NCBI GenBank assembly: GCA_900317215.1
Contig: ONFW01000041.1
Location: forward strand, 1-15,945
From: an uncultured Eubacteriales bacterium
GTDB lineage: Bacteria > Bacillota > Clostridia > Oscillospirales > Acutalibacteraceae
Reading direction: 5' to 3'
DNA length: 15,945 bases
A program made the position numbers and the translations under genes. This document shows, in pieces, positions 7,121 to 14,564 of the stretch. Position 1 is the stretch's first letter, and each line of letters begins with the position of its first letter. The notes beneath the pieces are model-generated. The model was not told the DNA's origin. It did no database searches and saw only the letters and a list, made by a program, of their open reading frames with translations.

Positions 7121-8272
7121 TCAGAAAAGCTTTTCAAGAGCCTCCTCGTTAAGCTTAGAGCCGATAACACATATCCTTCCCGTATAGTCTGCGCTGCCTG
7201 TGCGGACGTCGCTTTCTTCGGGTACAAAATCAAAGTGTATCCATGTTCCGTCAGTTGACTGAACTATTCCCTTTGCACGGAGTACAAGTCCGTATGTCTC
7301 GGTGTCTGAAAGAGCAGAGAGGATATTACTGATATCGTCCTTGCTGTATTTCTTAGCGGTTTCCTTGCCCCAGCTTATGAATACATCATCGGCATGATGA
7401 TGCCCGTGGTGATGATGCTCGTGCTCATGGTGATGATGCTCATGCTCTTCGTGCTCATGGTGGTGATGATGTTCATGTTCGTCATCATCATGGTCATGAT
7501 GATGGTGACATTCGAATTCGGGATCGTCACATTCTTTTCCGTCGTGGTGGTGATGCCCGCCATGGTGATGCTCATGCTCTTCATGCTCGTGGTCATGATG
7601 ATGGTGGCACTCACATTCGGGATCGTCGCATTCCTCATCATCTTCATCGTCATCATGTATATCATCAACAGTCAGCAGAGCCTTTCCCTCTGTTGCGGAG
7701 AGAATCTGCGCGCCGGTAAGCTCGTCCCACGGGGTAGTAACAACGGCTGCTTTTTTATTATGCTCTCTGATAAGCTCTAAAGCCTGCTCAAGTTTTTCGT
7801 CTGTAATATTCTGTGTTCTGCTGAGAATTATCGTGCTTGCGCTTTCTATCTGATCGTTATAGAATTCGCCGAAGTTTTTCATGTATATCCTGCACTTCGT
7901 GGCGTCGGCAACAGTGATAAAGCTGTTGAGAACGACCTCGTCATTTGCGACTGACATGACCGCCTTGATAACGTCCGAGAGTTTTCCGACGCCGGAAGGC
8001 TCAATGATTATTCTGTCGGGGTGATACTCCTCCAGCACCTTTGTAAGAGCCTGCCTGAAATCTCCGACGAGAGAACAGCAGATACAGCCGGAGTTCATCT
8101 CGTTGATCTTTATTCCTGCCTCCTTGAGAAAGCCTCCGTCTATGCCTATCTCACCAAATTCATTCTCGATGAGTACAAGCTGCTCATTCTGAAAGCCGTC
8201 CTTTATCAGCTTTTTGATAAGAGTTGTTTTTCCTGCACCTAAAAAGCCGGAAAAAATATCTATCTTTGTCAT
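7121..8272 (-). CDS. His-rich COG0523 (CobW/ZNG1-type) GTPase, putative metallochaperone
   Basis: A 383-residue G3E-family protein; relatives insert or traffic Zn, Co or Ni in the cytoplasm. It starts at ATG 8270-8272 behind AAGGAGAG. Seen in order: Walker A GFLGAGKTT (9-17), ENEFGEIGID (36-45), the metal motif GCICC (62-66), IIEPSGVGK (89-97), and a CobW C-terminal domain (about 297-383). Between the GTPase and C-terminal parts lies a long insert (206-293) with about 40 His plus many Asp/Glu. It contains two related copies of ECDDPE followed by Cys and HHHHDH. The guanine-specificity motif NKxD is replaced by SRTQN (151-155). The His block suggests storage or sensing of Zn2+, Ni2+ or Co2+; the metal cannot be told from sequence. 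The second operon gene encodes a variant P-loop protein. Confidence 0.92.
   Translation of the reverse strand: MTKIDIFSGFLGAGKTTLIKKLIKDGFQNEQLVLIENEFGEIGIDGGFLKEAGIKINEMNSGCICCSLVGDFRQALTKVLEEYHPDRIIIEPSGVGKLSDVIKAVMSVANDEVVLNSFITVADATKCRIYMKNFGEFYNDQIESASTIILSRTQNITDEKLEQALELIREHNKKAAVVTTPWDELTGAQILSATEGKALLTVDDIHDDDEDDEECDDPECECHHHHDHEHEEHEHHHGGHHHHDGKECDDPEFECHHHHDHDDDEHEHHHHHEHEEHEHHHHEHEHHHHGHHHADDVFISWGKETAKKYSKDDISNILSALSDTETYGLVLRAKGIVQSTDGTWIHFDFVPEESDVRTGSADYTGRICVIGSKLNEEALEKLF
7394..7657 (-). repeat. His/Asp/Glu-rich coding repeat
   Basis: About 88 codons rich in CAT/CAC, GAT/GAC and GAA/GAG encode a metal-binding loop. The block is an imperfect duplication: each half has ECDDPE, one or more Cys, HHHHDH, then EHEEHEHHH. 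The other reading frames are also open across it, giving Met/Ile-rich artefact frames that should not be annotated. Confidence 0.88.
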
Positions 8273-8332
8273 AATTAGCTCTCCTTTTTCTTAATTGCAC
8301 ATATTAAGCGCCCTGTTTCTGCGCTATCCCAT

Positions 8333-8361
8333 ATTATATACCATAGCTTTGAAAAATTCAA
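8333..8361 (-). promoter_or_regulatory. Promoter of the CobW-type operon
   Basis: On the minus strand, TTGAAT (8356-8361) and a perfect TATAAT (8333-8338) are separated by 17 nt, about 60 nt ahead of the first gene. An inverted repeat, CTTTGAA/TTCAAGG with a 3-nt centre (about 8347-8363), overlaps the -35 and could be an operator. I do not recognise it as a Zur or other known metal-regulator box. Confidence 0.7.
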
Positions 8362-8478
8362 GGCAATACCGCACAAAGATACTACCGGAATTATTTAAGG
8401 GAGCCTGAAAACATCAGGAAAACCCTGAAATGAATCTGTAATGATCTGTAATGATTTCCGTGACAGCGGCGCGCAAGG

Positions 8479-8508
8479 TTGACAGGAGGGGGTTGAAGGT
8501 AGTAAAAT
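8479..8508 (+). promoter_or_regulatory. Promoter of the alr-polA cluster
   Basis: A perfect -35 TTGACA (8479-8484) and TAAAAT (8503-8508, one mismatch to TATAAT) are spaced 18 nt apart. The predicted start is near 8515, leaving a leader of about 60 nt. Confidence 0.7.
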
Positions 8509-8514
8509 AAAAGA

Positions 8515-8545
8515 TACACCGTAAGGAGAGAAAAAGGCGGTGTAA
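8515..8545 (+). promoter_or_regulatory. 5' leader hairpin of alr with a looped Shine-Dalgarno-like sequence
   Basis: TACACCG (8515-8521) pairs perfectly with CGGTGTA (8538-8544). The 16-nt loop contains AAGGAGAG (8523-8530), which resembles a strong ribosome binding site but is not followed by the alr start. It would serve a GTG at 8540 that is followed at once by TAA, a start-stop element. The hairpin falls at the expected 5' end of the mRNA and may stabilise it. Confidence 0.4.
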
Positions 8546-8576
8546 GACTGATAAAGGATCATTTGGGAGTGAGCCG

Positions 8577-9776
8577 ATGAGTAAATATCTGAGAAGAACA
8601 TGGGCAGAGGTCGATATAGACGCCCTGAAGCATAATTTTGACGAGATCAGAAGGGCTGTTGACCCTAAGGCTGAAATAATGTGTGTAATAAAGGCTGACG
8701 CTTACGGTCACGGGGCGGTTTTTCTGGGAAAGCTATATGAAAAAATGGGTGCTGACCGTTTTGCAGTATCAAATATAGAGGAAGCAATGCAGCTCAGAGA
8801 AAACGGGATAAGCCGACCTGTGCTGATACTTGGATTTACGCCCGCAGGTTTGGCAAAGGAGCTTGCCGAAAATGACATAAGTCAGGCGGTGTTCTCGGAG
8901 GAATATGCGAGGGAGCTTTCTGATGAGGCAGTAAGACAGGGTGTAAGAGTGAAAATACACATCAAGGTAGATACCGGCATGAGCAGGATAGGCTTTATGT
9001 ATCAGGATATCAGCCGCGATGCGGATTCCATTCGTCAGATAGAGACAGCCTGCGGTCTTGAGGGATTGATATGTGAGGGCATATTCACTCATTTTGCCGT
9101 ATCCGATGAGGCTGACGAGGGCAGGGCTGCAACCGAGCATCAGCTCGAATGCTTTACCTCGGCAGTGAATAAGCTCAAAGCGGACGGGATAAGCTTCAAG
9201 GTAGTACACTGCTCAAACAGCGGTGCAATAATCGACTATAAAAAAGCACATTTCGATTGTGTAAGGGCAGGAATAATACTTTACGGGCTGTCGCCTTCGG
9301 CAAAGCTTGCACAGAGACTTGACCTCAGACCCGCAATGCAGATAAAGAGCGTAATAGCTCAGGTGAAGACCGTGGAAAAGGGTACTCCTGTGAGCTATGG
9401 CGGCTCATTTGTAACAAAGACCCCTGCAAAGGTGGCTACCGTCCCGATAGGCTATGCAGACGGCTATACGAGAAGCCTTGGCAACAGGGCATATATGACC
9501 GTAAAGGGAAGGAAGGCACCGGTGATAGGCAGGGTGTGTATGGATCAGCTCATGCTTGATGTGAGCGGGATAGATGACGTTCGCTCAGGAGATGAGGTGC
9601 TGGTAATCGGAGACGGGACAAACGGCAGCTTTTCGTTTGACGATATGGCTGAGATGACGGGAACAATTAATTATGAGCTCGTATGCCTTGTTGGGAAAAG
9701 AGTGCCGAGGGTTTATATACATCATGGAAAAAGCGTTGGGATAATGGACAGCATCAGACCGGTCAATGAAGAATGA
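8577..9776 (+). CDS. alr: Alanine racemase
   Basis: A PLP-dependent enzyme interconverting L- and D-alanine, supplying D-alanine for peptidoglycan in the cytoplasm. The product is 399 residues, typical for the family. It starts at ATG 8577 with a modest GGGAG (8565-8569). The N-terminal TIM barrel carries MCVIKADAYGHG with the PLP lysine Lys39, and VDTGMSRIGF (131-140). The C-terminal beta domain has GYADGYTR (292-299), where Tyr293 corresponds to the catalytic tyrosine of the Geobacillus enzyme, and GRVCMDQLMLDV (318-329). No residues look lost. It is the first gene of a close-packed cluster; polA follows after 18 nt. Many Clostridia have more than one racemase, so another copy elsewhere cannot be excluded. 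Confidence 0.96.
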   Translation: MSKYLRRTWAEVDIDALKHNFDEIRRAVDPKAEIMCVIKADAYGHGAVFLGKLYEKMGADRFAVSNIEEAMQLRENGISRPVLILGFTPAGLAKELAENDISQAVFSEEYARELSDEAVRQGVRVKIHIKVDTGMSRIGFMYQDISRDADSIRQIETACGLEGLICEGIFTHFAVSDEADEGRAATEHQLECFTSAVNKLKADGISFKVVHCSNSGAIIDYKKAHFDCVRAGIILYGLSPSAKLAQRLDLRPAMQIKSVIAQVKTVEKGTPVSYGGSFVTKTPAKVATVPIGYADGYTRSLGNRAYMTVKGRKAPVIGRVCMDQLMLDVSGIDDVRSGDEVLVIGDGTNGSFSFDDMAEMTGTINYELVCLVGKRVPRVYIHHGKSVGIMDSIRPVNEE

Positions 9777-9794
9777 CAGAGAGGACGGCGGCAG

Positions 9795-12380
9795 ATGAAG
9801 CTTTTGGTGATAGACGGAAACAGCATACTCAACAGGGCATATTATGGCATAAAGGCGCTTACCACAAAGGACGGTCAGTATACTAATGCTATATATGGCT
9901 TTCTGACGACGCTGCTGAAGCTTCTCGGAGAATGTGAGCCTGACCATGTGGCGGCAGCCTTCGATCTGAAGGCTCCGACATTCAGACATAAGGCGTTTTC
10001 GGGCTATAAGGCAAACAGAAAAGGAATGCCGGCAGAGCTTGCATCGCAGCTCGAGCCGCTGAAGGAGCTGCTGAGGCTTCTCGGATACAGGATAGTGACC
10101 TGTGAGGGCTTTGAGGCTGATGATATCCTGGGCACGCTTGCGGCAGAATGTACAAAGCAGGGCTGCGAATGTGTGATAGCCACAGGAGACCGTGACAGTC
10201 TGCAGCTTGTGTCGGATAATGTAAGTGTAAGGCTTGCCGCAACAAAGTTCGGAAAGCCTGAGGTGACGCTGTATGATGAAGATAAGATAAAAGAGGTGTA
10301 CGGTGTTTCACCCAAGCAGCTTATTGATATAAAGGCGATACAGGGAGACAGCTCCGACTGTATCCCCGGAGTTGCCGGTATAGGTCAAAAGGGCGCTGGA
10401 GAGCTTATCACGAAATTCGGCAGCCTTGACGGGGTGTATGAAAATCTTGATTCTCCCGAGATAAAGGCTGGTATGAGAAAAAAGCTTGAAGAGGGCAGGG
10501 ACAGTGCCTATATGAGCCTGATGCTCGGCACAATACGCACCGATGCTCCTGTTGACAGAGAGCTTTCTCATTATTCTGTAGAGAAGGGCGACAGGGCAGG
10601 GGCTGCAAGAATGATGGCAAGACTGGAGCTTTTCTCTCTTATAAAAAAATTCGGGCTTGAAAACGAGGCTCAGCATCTCAGTGCTGCTAATGAAGAAGAA
10701 GCCGAGCTGAGGGAGCTTACGGTGTGCGAGCTGCCTGCCCTTGAGGAGCTTCCTGAGAGGCTGCGCGGCAGGACATGTGACATCATAGCCAGCACAGACG
10801 AGCAGGGGATAGCTTCGATAGAGCTGAGCGCCGATAATATGATATATACTGCCGACAGATTTACGGAAGGCTTTGAAAGCTTTATTGAAGTCCTGCTGGG
10901 CGATGAGACGATAAAAAAACGCACCGATGCATCAAAGCCGATATTCGCTGCGGCTATAAGAAACGGTATAGCCTGCCGTTCGCTGGTGTTTGATGCAAGT
11001 CTTGCTGCTTATCTTCTTAATCCTGATTCTTCGGCCTACGGGCTTGAAAGGCTCGTTCAGGAATACGAAGTGACACAGTACAGGTGCAGCAGAGAAAGCA
11101 GGCTTGCAATGCTGATACCTCTGTGCGACAGGCTGAAAAAGGAGATAGATGCAAACGGTCAGACAAAGCTCCTTGACGAGATCGAGCTTCCGCTTGCGCA
11201 GGTCCTTGCAGATATGGAGAATACCGGATTTAAGGTGGATAAGCAAGGCATTGCCGAATACGGAAGGTCATTACAGAGGAATATAGACAGTCTGCAGGCA
11301 GAAATATACGAGAGCGCAGGGCAGGAGTTCAATATCAATTCTCCCAAGCAGCTCGGCTCTGTGCTGTTTGAGACACTCGGACTGCCTGCAAAAAAGAAGA
11401 CCAAGAGCGGCTATTCCACAAATGCCGACGTGCTTGAGGAGCTGAGAGACTATCACCCTGTGATAGATATGATACTCGGATACAGGGCTCTGACCAAGCT
11501 CAAGTCGACCTATTGCGACGGTCTTCTCAAGGTGATAGCGCCTGACGGCAGGATACACTCAAGCTTTAATCAGACAGAAACAAGAACAGGCAGGATAAGC
11601 TCTACCGAGCCAAATCTGCAGAATATCCCGGTAAGGACCGAGAGAGGCAGAGAACTGAGACGTTTCTTTACGGCAAGAGAGGGCTGTGTGCTTGTTGACG
11701 CCGACTATTCGCAGATAGAACTGAGAGTGCTTGCTCATATCGCAAATGACAAAAATATGCTGGAGGCATTCAGCAGCGGAGAGGATATCCATACTTCAAC
11801 GGCGGCAAGGGTCTTCGGGCTGCCGAGGGAAATGGTCACGCCTGTGCTGAGAAGCAGGGCAAAGGCGGTAAATTTCGGAATAGTATACGGCATAGGCGCG
11901 TTTTCGCTTTCCAAGGATATCGGGGTCACGAAAAAGGAAGCGGACAGCTATATAAAAAGCTATCTTGCGCTTTACTCGGGTATCGACAGGTATATGAAGG
12001 ATATAGTGGAAAGAGCGAAAAATGACGGTTATGTAACAACAATGTTCGGGCGAAGAAGGTATCTGCCGGAGCTTTCTTCCTCAAACCATAATATCAGAGC
12101 CTTCGGAGAGAGGGTCGCAAGAAATATGCCGATACAGGGAACTGCCGCTGATATCATAAAGATTGCAATGATAAAGGTCTATAACAGACTTAAAAAGGAA
12201 AACATGCGCTCAAGGCTGATACTTCAGGTACACGATGAGCTTATCGTCGAGGCTCCTGAGGAGGAGGCTGAAAAAGCTGCCCGTCTGCTGAGCGAGGAAA
12301 TGGAGAATGCAGTCTCTCTTTCTGTCATGCTGACAGCCGATGCAGGCATAGGCAAAACCTGGTATGAAGCAAAGGGATAG
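9795..12380 (+). CDS. polA: DNA polymerase I
   Basis: Fills gaps and removes RNA primers in lagging-strand maturation and excision repair. The product is 861 residues. The 5' nuclease (FEN) domain spans about 1-290, with acidic positions such as Asp7, Asp57, EADD (107-110), GDRDS (131-135) and GDSSD (184-188). The middle part (about 325-450), where E. coli has the 3'-5' exonuclease, is shortened and lacks the DxE and other metal-binding acids, so proofreading is probably absent, as in Bacillus-type and Taq enzymes. The polymerase domain has VDADYSQIELR with catalytic Asp637, motif B with Arg686, Lys690, Phe694 and Tyr698, and QVHDELIVE with Asp814. Phe694 is the position that in E. coli disfavours dideoxynucleotides. 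It lies 18 nt after alr and 31 nt before the phosphatase gene, within one transcription unit. Confidence 0.97.
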   Translation: MKLLVIDGNSILNRAYYGIKALTTKDGQYTNAIYGFLTTLLKLLGECEPDHVAAAFDLKAPTFRHKAFSGYKANRKGMPAELASQLEPLKELLRLLGYRIVTCEGFEADDILGTLAAECTKQGCECVIATGDRDSLQLVSDNVSVRLAATKFGKPEVTLYDEDKIKEVYGVSPKQLIDIKAIQGDSSDCIPGVAGIGQKGAGELITKFGSLDGVYENLDSPEIKAGMRKKLEEGRDSAYMSLMLGTIRTDAPVDRELSHYSVEKGDRAGAARMMARLELFSLIKKFGLENEAQHLSAANEEEAELRELTVCELPALEELPERLRGRTCDIIASTDEQGIASIELSADNMIYTADRFTEGFESFIEVLLGDETIKKRTDASKPIFAAAIRNGIACRSLVFDASLAAYLLNPDSSAYGLERLVQEYEVTQYRCSRESRLAMLIPLCDRLKKEIDANGQTKLLDEIELPLAQVLADMENTGFKVDKQGIAEYGRSLQRNIDSLQAEIYESAGQEFNINSPKQLGSVLFETLGLPAKKKTKSGYSTNADVLEELRDYHPVIDMILGYRALTKLKSTYCDGLLKVIAPDGRIHSSFNQTETRTGRISSTEPNLQNIPVRTERGRELRRFFTAREGCVLVDADYSQIELRVLAHIANDKNMLEAFSSGEDIHTSTAARVFGLPREMVTPVLRSRAKAVNFGIVYGIGAFSLSKDIGVTKKEADSYIKSYLALYSGIDRYMKDIVERAKNDGYVTTMFGRRRYLPELSSSNHNIRAFGERVARNMPIQGTAADIIKIAMIKVYNRLKKENMRSRLILQVHDELIVEAPEEEAEKAARLLSEEMENAVSLSVMLTADAGIGKTWYEAKG

Positions 12381-12411
12381 TAAAACACGATTCGGGACAG
12401 GAGAGAGGTTT

Positions 12412-12876
12412 ATGCTCCATATATTGTTTGTGTGTACGGGAAACACCTGCAGAAGCCCCATGGCTATGGCTTTATTTGAGGTCAAGTCAAGGGAATACGG
12501 AATAAGCAGCATTTTCAGCAGCGCCGCACTTGGATTTGTGAATGAGGAGGGCGTTTCCAGAAATGCCCAGCTTGTATGCAATGAGATAGGTCTGGATATA
12601 GGTCATCACAAGCCGAGACCGCTCAGAGAGCGTGACATTAAAATCACGGATATCTATGTTGTAATGACCCAGACCCATGCCGAGACTCTGATGATGATAG
12701 GAGTTCCCAAGGAGAAGATATATATTCTGGGAGGAGGAGTACCCGACCCCTACGGTTCGGATATCGCTACCTACAGAAAATGCAGGATCTTCATAGAAAA
12801 AGCTATAGACGAGTTCTGCAGCATACTTAAAAAGAAGATAGATAACGGCACTCTGAAGGTGAATGACGATGATTAA
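12412..12876 (+). CDS. Low-molecular-weight phosphatase, probable protein arginine phosphatase (YwlE type)
   Basis: A 154-residue cytoplasmic phosphatase. I chose the ATG at 12412 over the in-frame ATG at 12364, which lies inside polA, because AGGAGAG (12399-12405) precedes 12412 and the product then begins MLHILFVCTGNTCRSP, the normal family start. The P-loop C(X)5R is Cys8 to Arg14, and the general acid Asp112 lies in VPDPYG. Thr12 occupies the position that in Bacillus subtilis YwlE (Thr11) favours phosphoarginine over phosphotyrosine, so arginine dephosphorylation is the preferred guess. A low-molecular-weight tyrosine phosphatase is the alternative. The gene sits between polA and rimI, and its last codons overlap rimI. 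The McsB kinase partner is not in the window. Confidence 0.88.
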   Translation: MLHILFVCTGNTCRSPMAMALFEVKSREYGISSIFSSAALGFVNEEGVSRNAQLVCNEIGLDIGHHKPRPLRERDIKITDIYVVMTQTHAETLMMIGVPKEKIYILGGGVPDPYGSDIATYRKCRIFIEKAIDEFCSILKKKIDNGTLKVNDDD

Positions 12877-13324
12877 TCTTATCATAGAGAGAATGGAAAG
12901 GGAGCATATCCCCGAGATAGTCGAGCTTGAAAAGCTTTGCTTTTCCACACCGTGGACTTATGAGAATCTGGAAGAGGAGCTTGACAACAAGACGGCGTTT
13001 TTCTTTGTTGCCCTCGAGGACGAAAAGGTGATCGGCTATATTGGTGTGAGCGTTGTTGCTGATAGCTGTTTTATTAACAATATCGCAGTTTTTCCCGAAT
13101 ACAGAAGGCAGGGAGTGGGCAGGGCGCTTATTAAAATGGCGTCTCTCACTGCCGATGCTATGGGGACGGATTTCATCTCCCTTGAGGTGAGGGAGAGCAA
13201 TTATCCCGCAATAGCGATGTACAGATCCATGGGCTTTGAGGAAATGGGCATGAGGAGAGATTTCTACCGCCGCCCGAGAGAAAACGCCCTTATTATGACA
13301 AGGATTTTTCCAAAGAAGGATTGA
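12869..13324 (+). CDS. rimI: Ribosomal protein S18-alanine N-acetyltransferase (RimI-type GNAT)
   Basis: A GNAT acetyltransferase of 151 residues that uses acetyl-CoA; the family member next to tsaD acetylates the N-terminal alanine of ribosomal protein S18. Two in-frame ATGs exist, at 12863 and 12869. The second is preferred because AAGGTG (12856-12861) is then 7 nt away, whereas it nearly touches the first. The acetyl-CoA loop is RRQGVG (79-84). Conserved downstream features are LEVRESN (105-111) and AIAMYRSMGFEEMG (114-127). The start overlaps the phosphatase stop by 8 nt, so translation is probably coupled. tsaD follows after 9 nt, the usual rimI-tsaD neighbourhood. Confidence 0.92.
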   Translation: MINLIIERMEREHIPEIVELEKLCFSTPWTYENLEEELDNKTAFFFVALEDEKVIGYIGVSVVADSCFINNIAVFPEYRRQGVGRALIKMASLTADAMGTDFISLEVRESNYPAIAMYRSMGFEEMGMRRDFYRRPRENALIMTRIFPKKD

Positions 13325-13333
13325 GTATTCATA

Positions 13334-14338
13334 ATGAAGATACTTTCGATAGAAAGCTCATGCGACGAGACTGCAGCGGCAGTTGTTGAGAACGGCAGAA
13401 CAGTTCTCTCCTCCTCCGTGGCGTCTCAGATCGAGGAGCATAAGCTATATGGCGGTGTTGTGCCCGAGATAGCGTCAAGACTGCACTGCGAGGCGATAAA
13501 CGGCGTAGTTCGCAAGGCTCTTGATGATGCGGGGCTTGACATAAAGGGAATAGATGCTATAGCAGTGACCTATGCGCCGGGACTTATAGGAGCTCTGCTG
13601 GTAGGAGTGAATTTTGCAAAGGGATTGTCCCTTGCTTCGGGACTGCCGCTCATACCTGTGCATCATCTGCGCTCTCACATAGCGTCAAATTATATTGCTC
13701 ACCCCGAGCTGGAGCCGCCGTTTCTCTGCCTTGTGGTATCGGGCGGTCACAGTCATATCGTAGAGGTGACGGACTACACCGTCATGAGGGTCATAGGCAA
13801 GACCCGCGATGATGCGGCAGGCGAAGCCTTTGATAAGGCAGCGAGAACAATGGGAATGCCGTATCCCGGCGGTGTACATCTCGACAGGACAGCAGAGGGG
13901 GGCGACCCCGACAGCTTTGTACTGCCCCGTCCGCACGTTGTCGGCTCACCCTATGATATGAGCTTTTCCGGCTTGAAAACAGCGATGATAAATCTGATAC
14001 ATAATGCGGCTCAGAGGGGCGAGGAGCTGCCCGTTAAGGATCTTTCGGCCTCGTTCAGAAAGGCTGTCGTTGAGAGCCTTACGGAAAAATTCATGGCCGC
14101 CGCCGATGATCTCGGCTGCAGGAAGCTCGTACTTGCGGGAGGCGTTTCGGCAAATTCCCTGCTGAGAAAAACCGTTAAAGCCGAATGTGAGAGGAGAGGC
14201 CTGAGCTGTTATTATCCCCCTCGGGAGCTTTGCGGCGACAACGGCGCAATGGTCGGAGCGCAGGGCTACTATGAATATCTTGCGGGACATACTGCATCGT
14301 CCGATCTTAATGCAAGGGCGACAATGACGATAGAATGA
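13334..14338 (+). CDS. tsaD: tRNA N6-threonylcarbamoyladenosine transferase TsaD
   Basis: Transfers the threonylcarbamoyl group to A37 of ANN-decoding tRNAs, together with TsaB and TsaE. The product is 334 residues, normal length. The N-terminal ASKHA fold starts MKILSIESSCDETAAAVV. Metal-binding His111 and His115 lie in HHLRSH (110-115). VVSGGHSHI (134-142), GEAFDKAARTMGMPYPGG (163-180), GGVSAN (269-274) and Asp302 in GDNGAMVG are present. The ATG at 13334 has only a distant AAGGA (13316-13320, 13 nt away), so translation may depend on coupling to rimI, which ends 9 nt earlier. tsaB and tsaE, often upstream of rimI in Firmicutes, are not in this cluster. The gene ends the unit before a terminator. 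Confidence 0.97.
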   Translation: MKILSIESSCDETAAAVVENGRTVLSSSVASQIEEHKLYGGVVPEIASRLHCEAINGVVRKALDDAGLDIKGIDAIAVTYAPGLIGALLVGVNFAKGLSLASGLPLIPVHHLRSHIASNYIAHPELEPPFLCLVVSGGHSHIVEVTDYTVMRVIGKTRDDAAGEAFDKAARTMGMPYPGGVHLDRTAEGGDPDSFVLPRPHVVGSPYDMSFSGLKTAMINLIHNAAQRGEELPVKDLSASFRKAVVESLTEKFMAAADDLGCRKLVLAGGVSANSLLRKTVKAECERRGLSCYYPPRELCGDNGAMVGAQGYYEYLAGHTASSDLNARATMTIE

Positions 14339-14432
14339 TATTAAGCCGGACACGGGCAATGGCATAAAGGCACAGCTCATGACCGGCGCTGTATTATGTG
14401 AATAAACCTGTTCTCTGATAATGAGGCATTTG

Positions 14433-14467
14433 AACGAAAGCTTTTCAAAAAAGGCTTTCGTTTTTTG
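14433..14467 (+). terminator. Rho-independent terminator after tsaD
   Basis: AACGAAAGC (14433-14441) pairs with GCTTTCGTT (14454-14462), followed by six T (14461-14466). TTTT/AAAA pairing inside the loop may lengthen the stem. It closes the alr-polA-phosphatase-rimI-tsaD unit. Its A-rich opposite arm could also work weakly on the minus strand. Confidence 0.92.
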
Positions 14468-14503
14468 CAATATATAGAATTGCAGGAAAAAACTGACAAA
14501 TCA

Positions 14504-14533
14504 TTGACATTCAAGCTGTGCAAAGCTTATAAT
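14504..14533 (+). promoter_or_regulatory. Promoter of galE
   Basis: Perfect TTGACA (14504-14509) and TATAAT (14528-14533) with an 18-nt spacer. The spacer contains an inverted repeat AAGCT/AGCTT (14513-14517 and 14524-14528, 6-nt centre) that runs into the -10 and could be an operator site. Confidence 0.85.
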
Positions 14534-14564
14534 TGATTTATCAAATACAAAAGGAGACAGAACT

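Larger units (their letters stand above)
8273..8576. other. Divergent intergenic region between the CobW operon and alr
   Basis: About 304 bp with no gene. It holds the minus-strand CobW-operon promoter (8333-8361), an AGCGC/GCGCT hairpin in that operon's leader (about 8307-8325), a small inverted repeat CCTGA/TCAGG (8404-8418), a perfect tandem repeat of ATCTGTAATG (8434-8443 and 8444-8453), and the plus-strand alr promoter with its leader hairpin. Confidence 0.7.

Noticed and set aside
7394..7657. CRISPR-like or non-coding repeat array
   Set aside because: The periodicity follows codons for His/Asp/Glu within an intact reading frame; there are no fixed repeats separated by unique spacers.
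7375..7780. Met/Ile/Val-rich open frames over the His-rich block
   Set aside because: They arise from the CAT/GAT repeat read in other frames; the CobW-type gene has motifs, a ribosome binding site and a promoter, whereas these have none.
8404..8418. CCTGA/TCAGG inverted repeat as a terminator
   Set aside because: The stem is only 5 bp and no T-run follows on either strand.
12364..12411. N-terminal extension of the phosphatase from the ATG at 12364
   Set aside because: That ATG is inside polA, has no ribosome binding site, and adds 16 residues not found in the family; AGGAGAG precedes the ATG at 12412.
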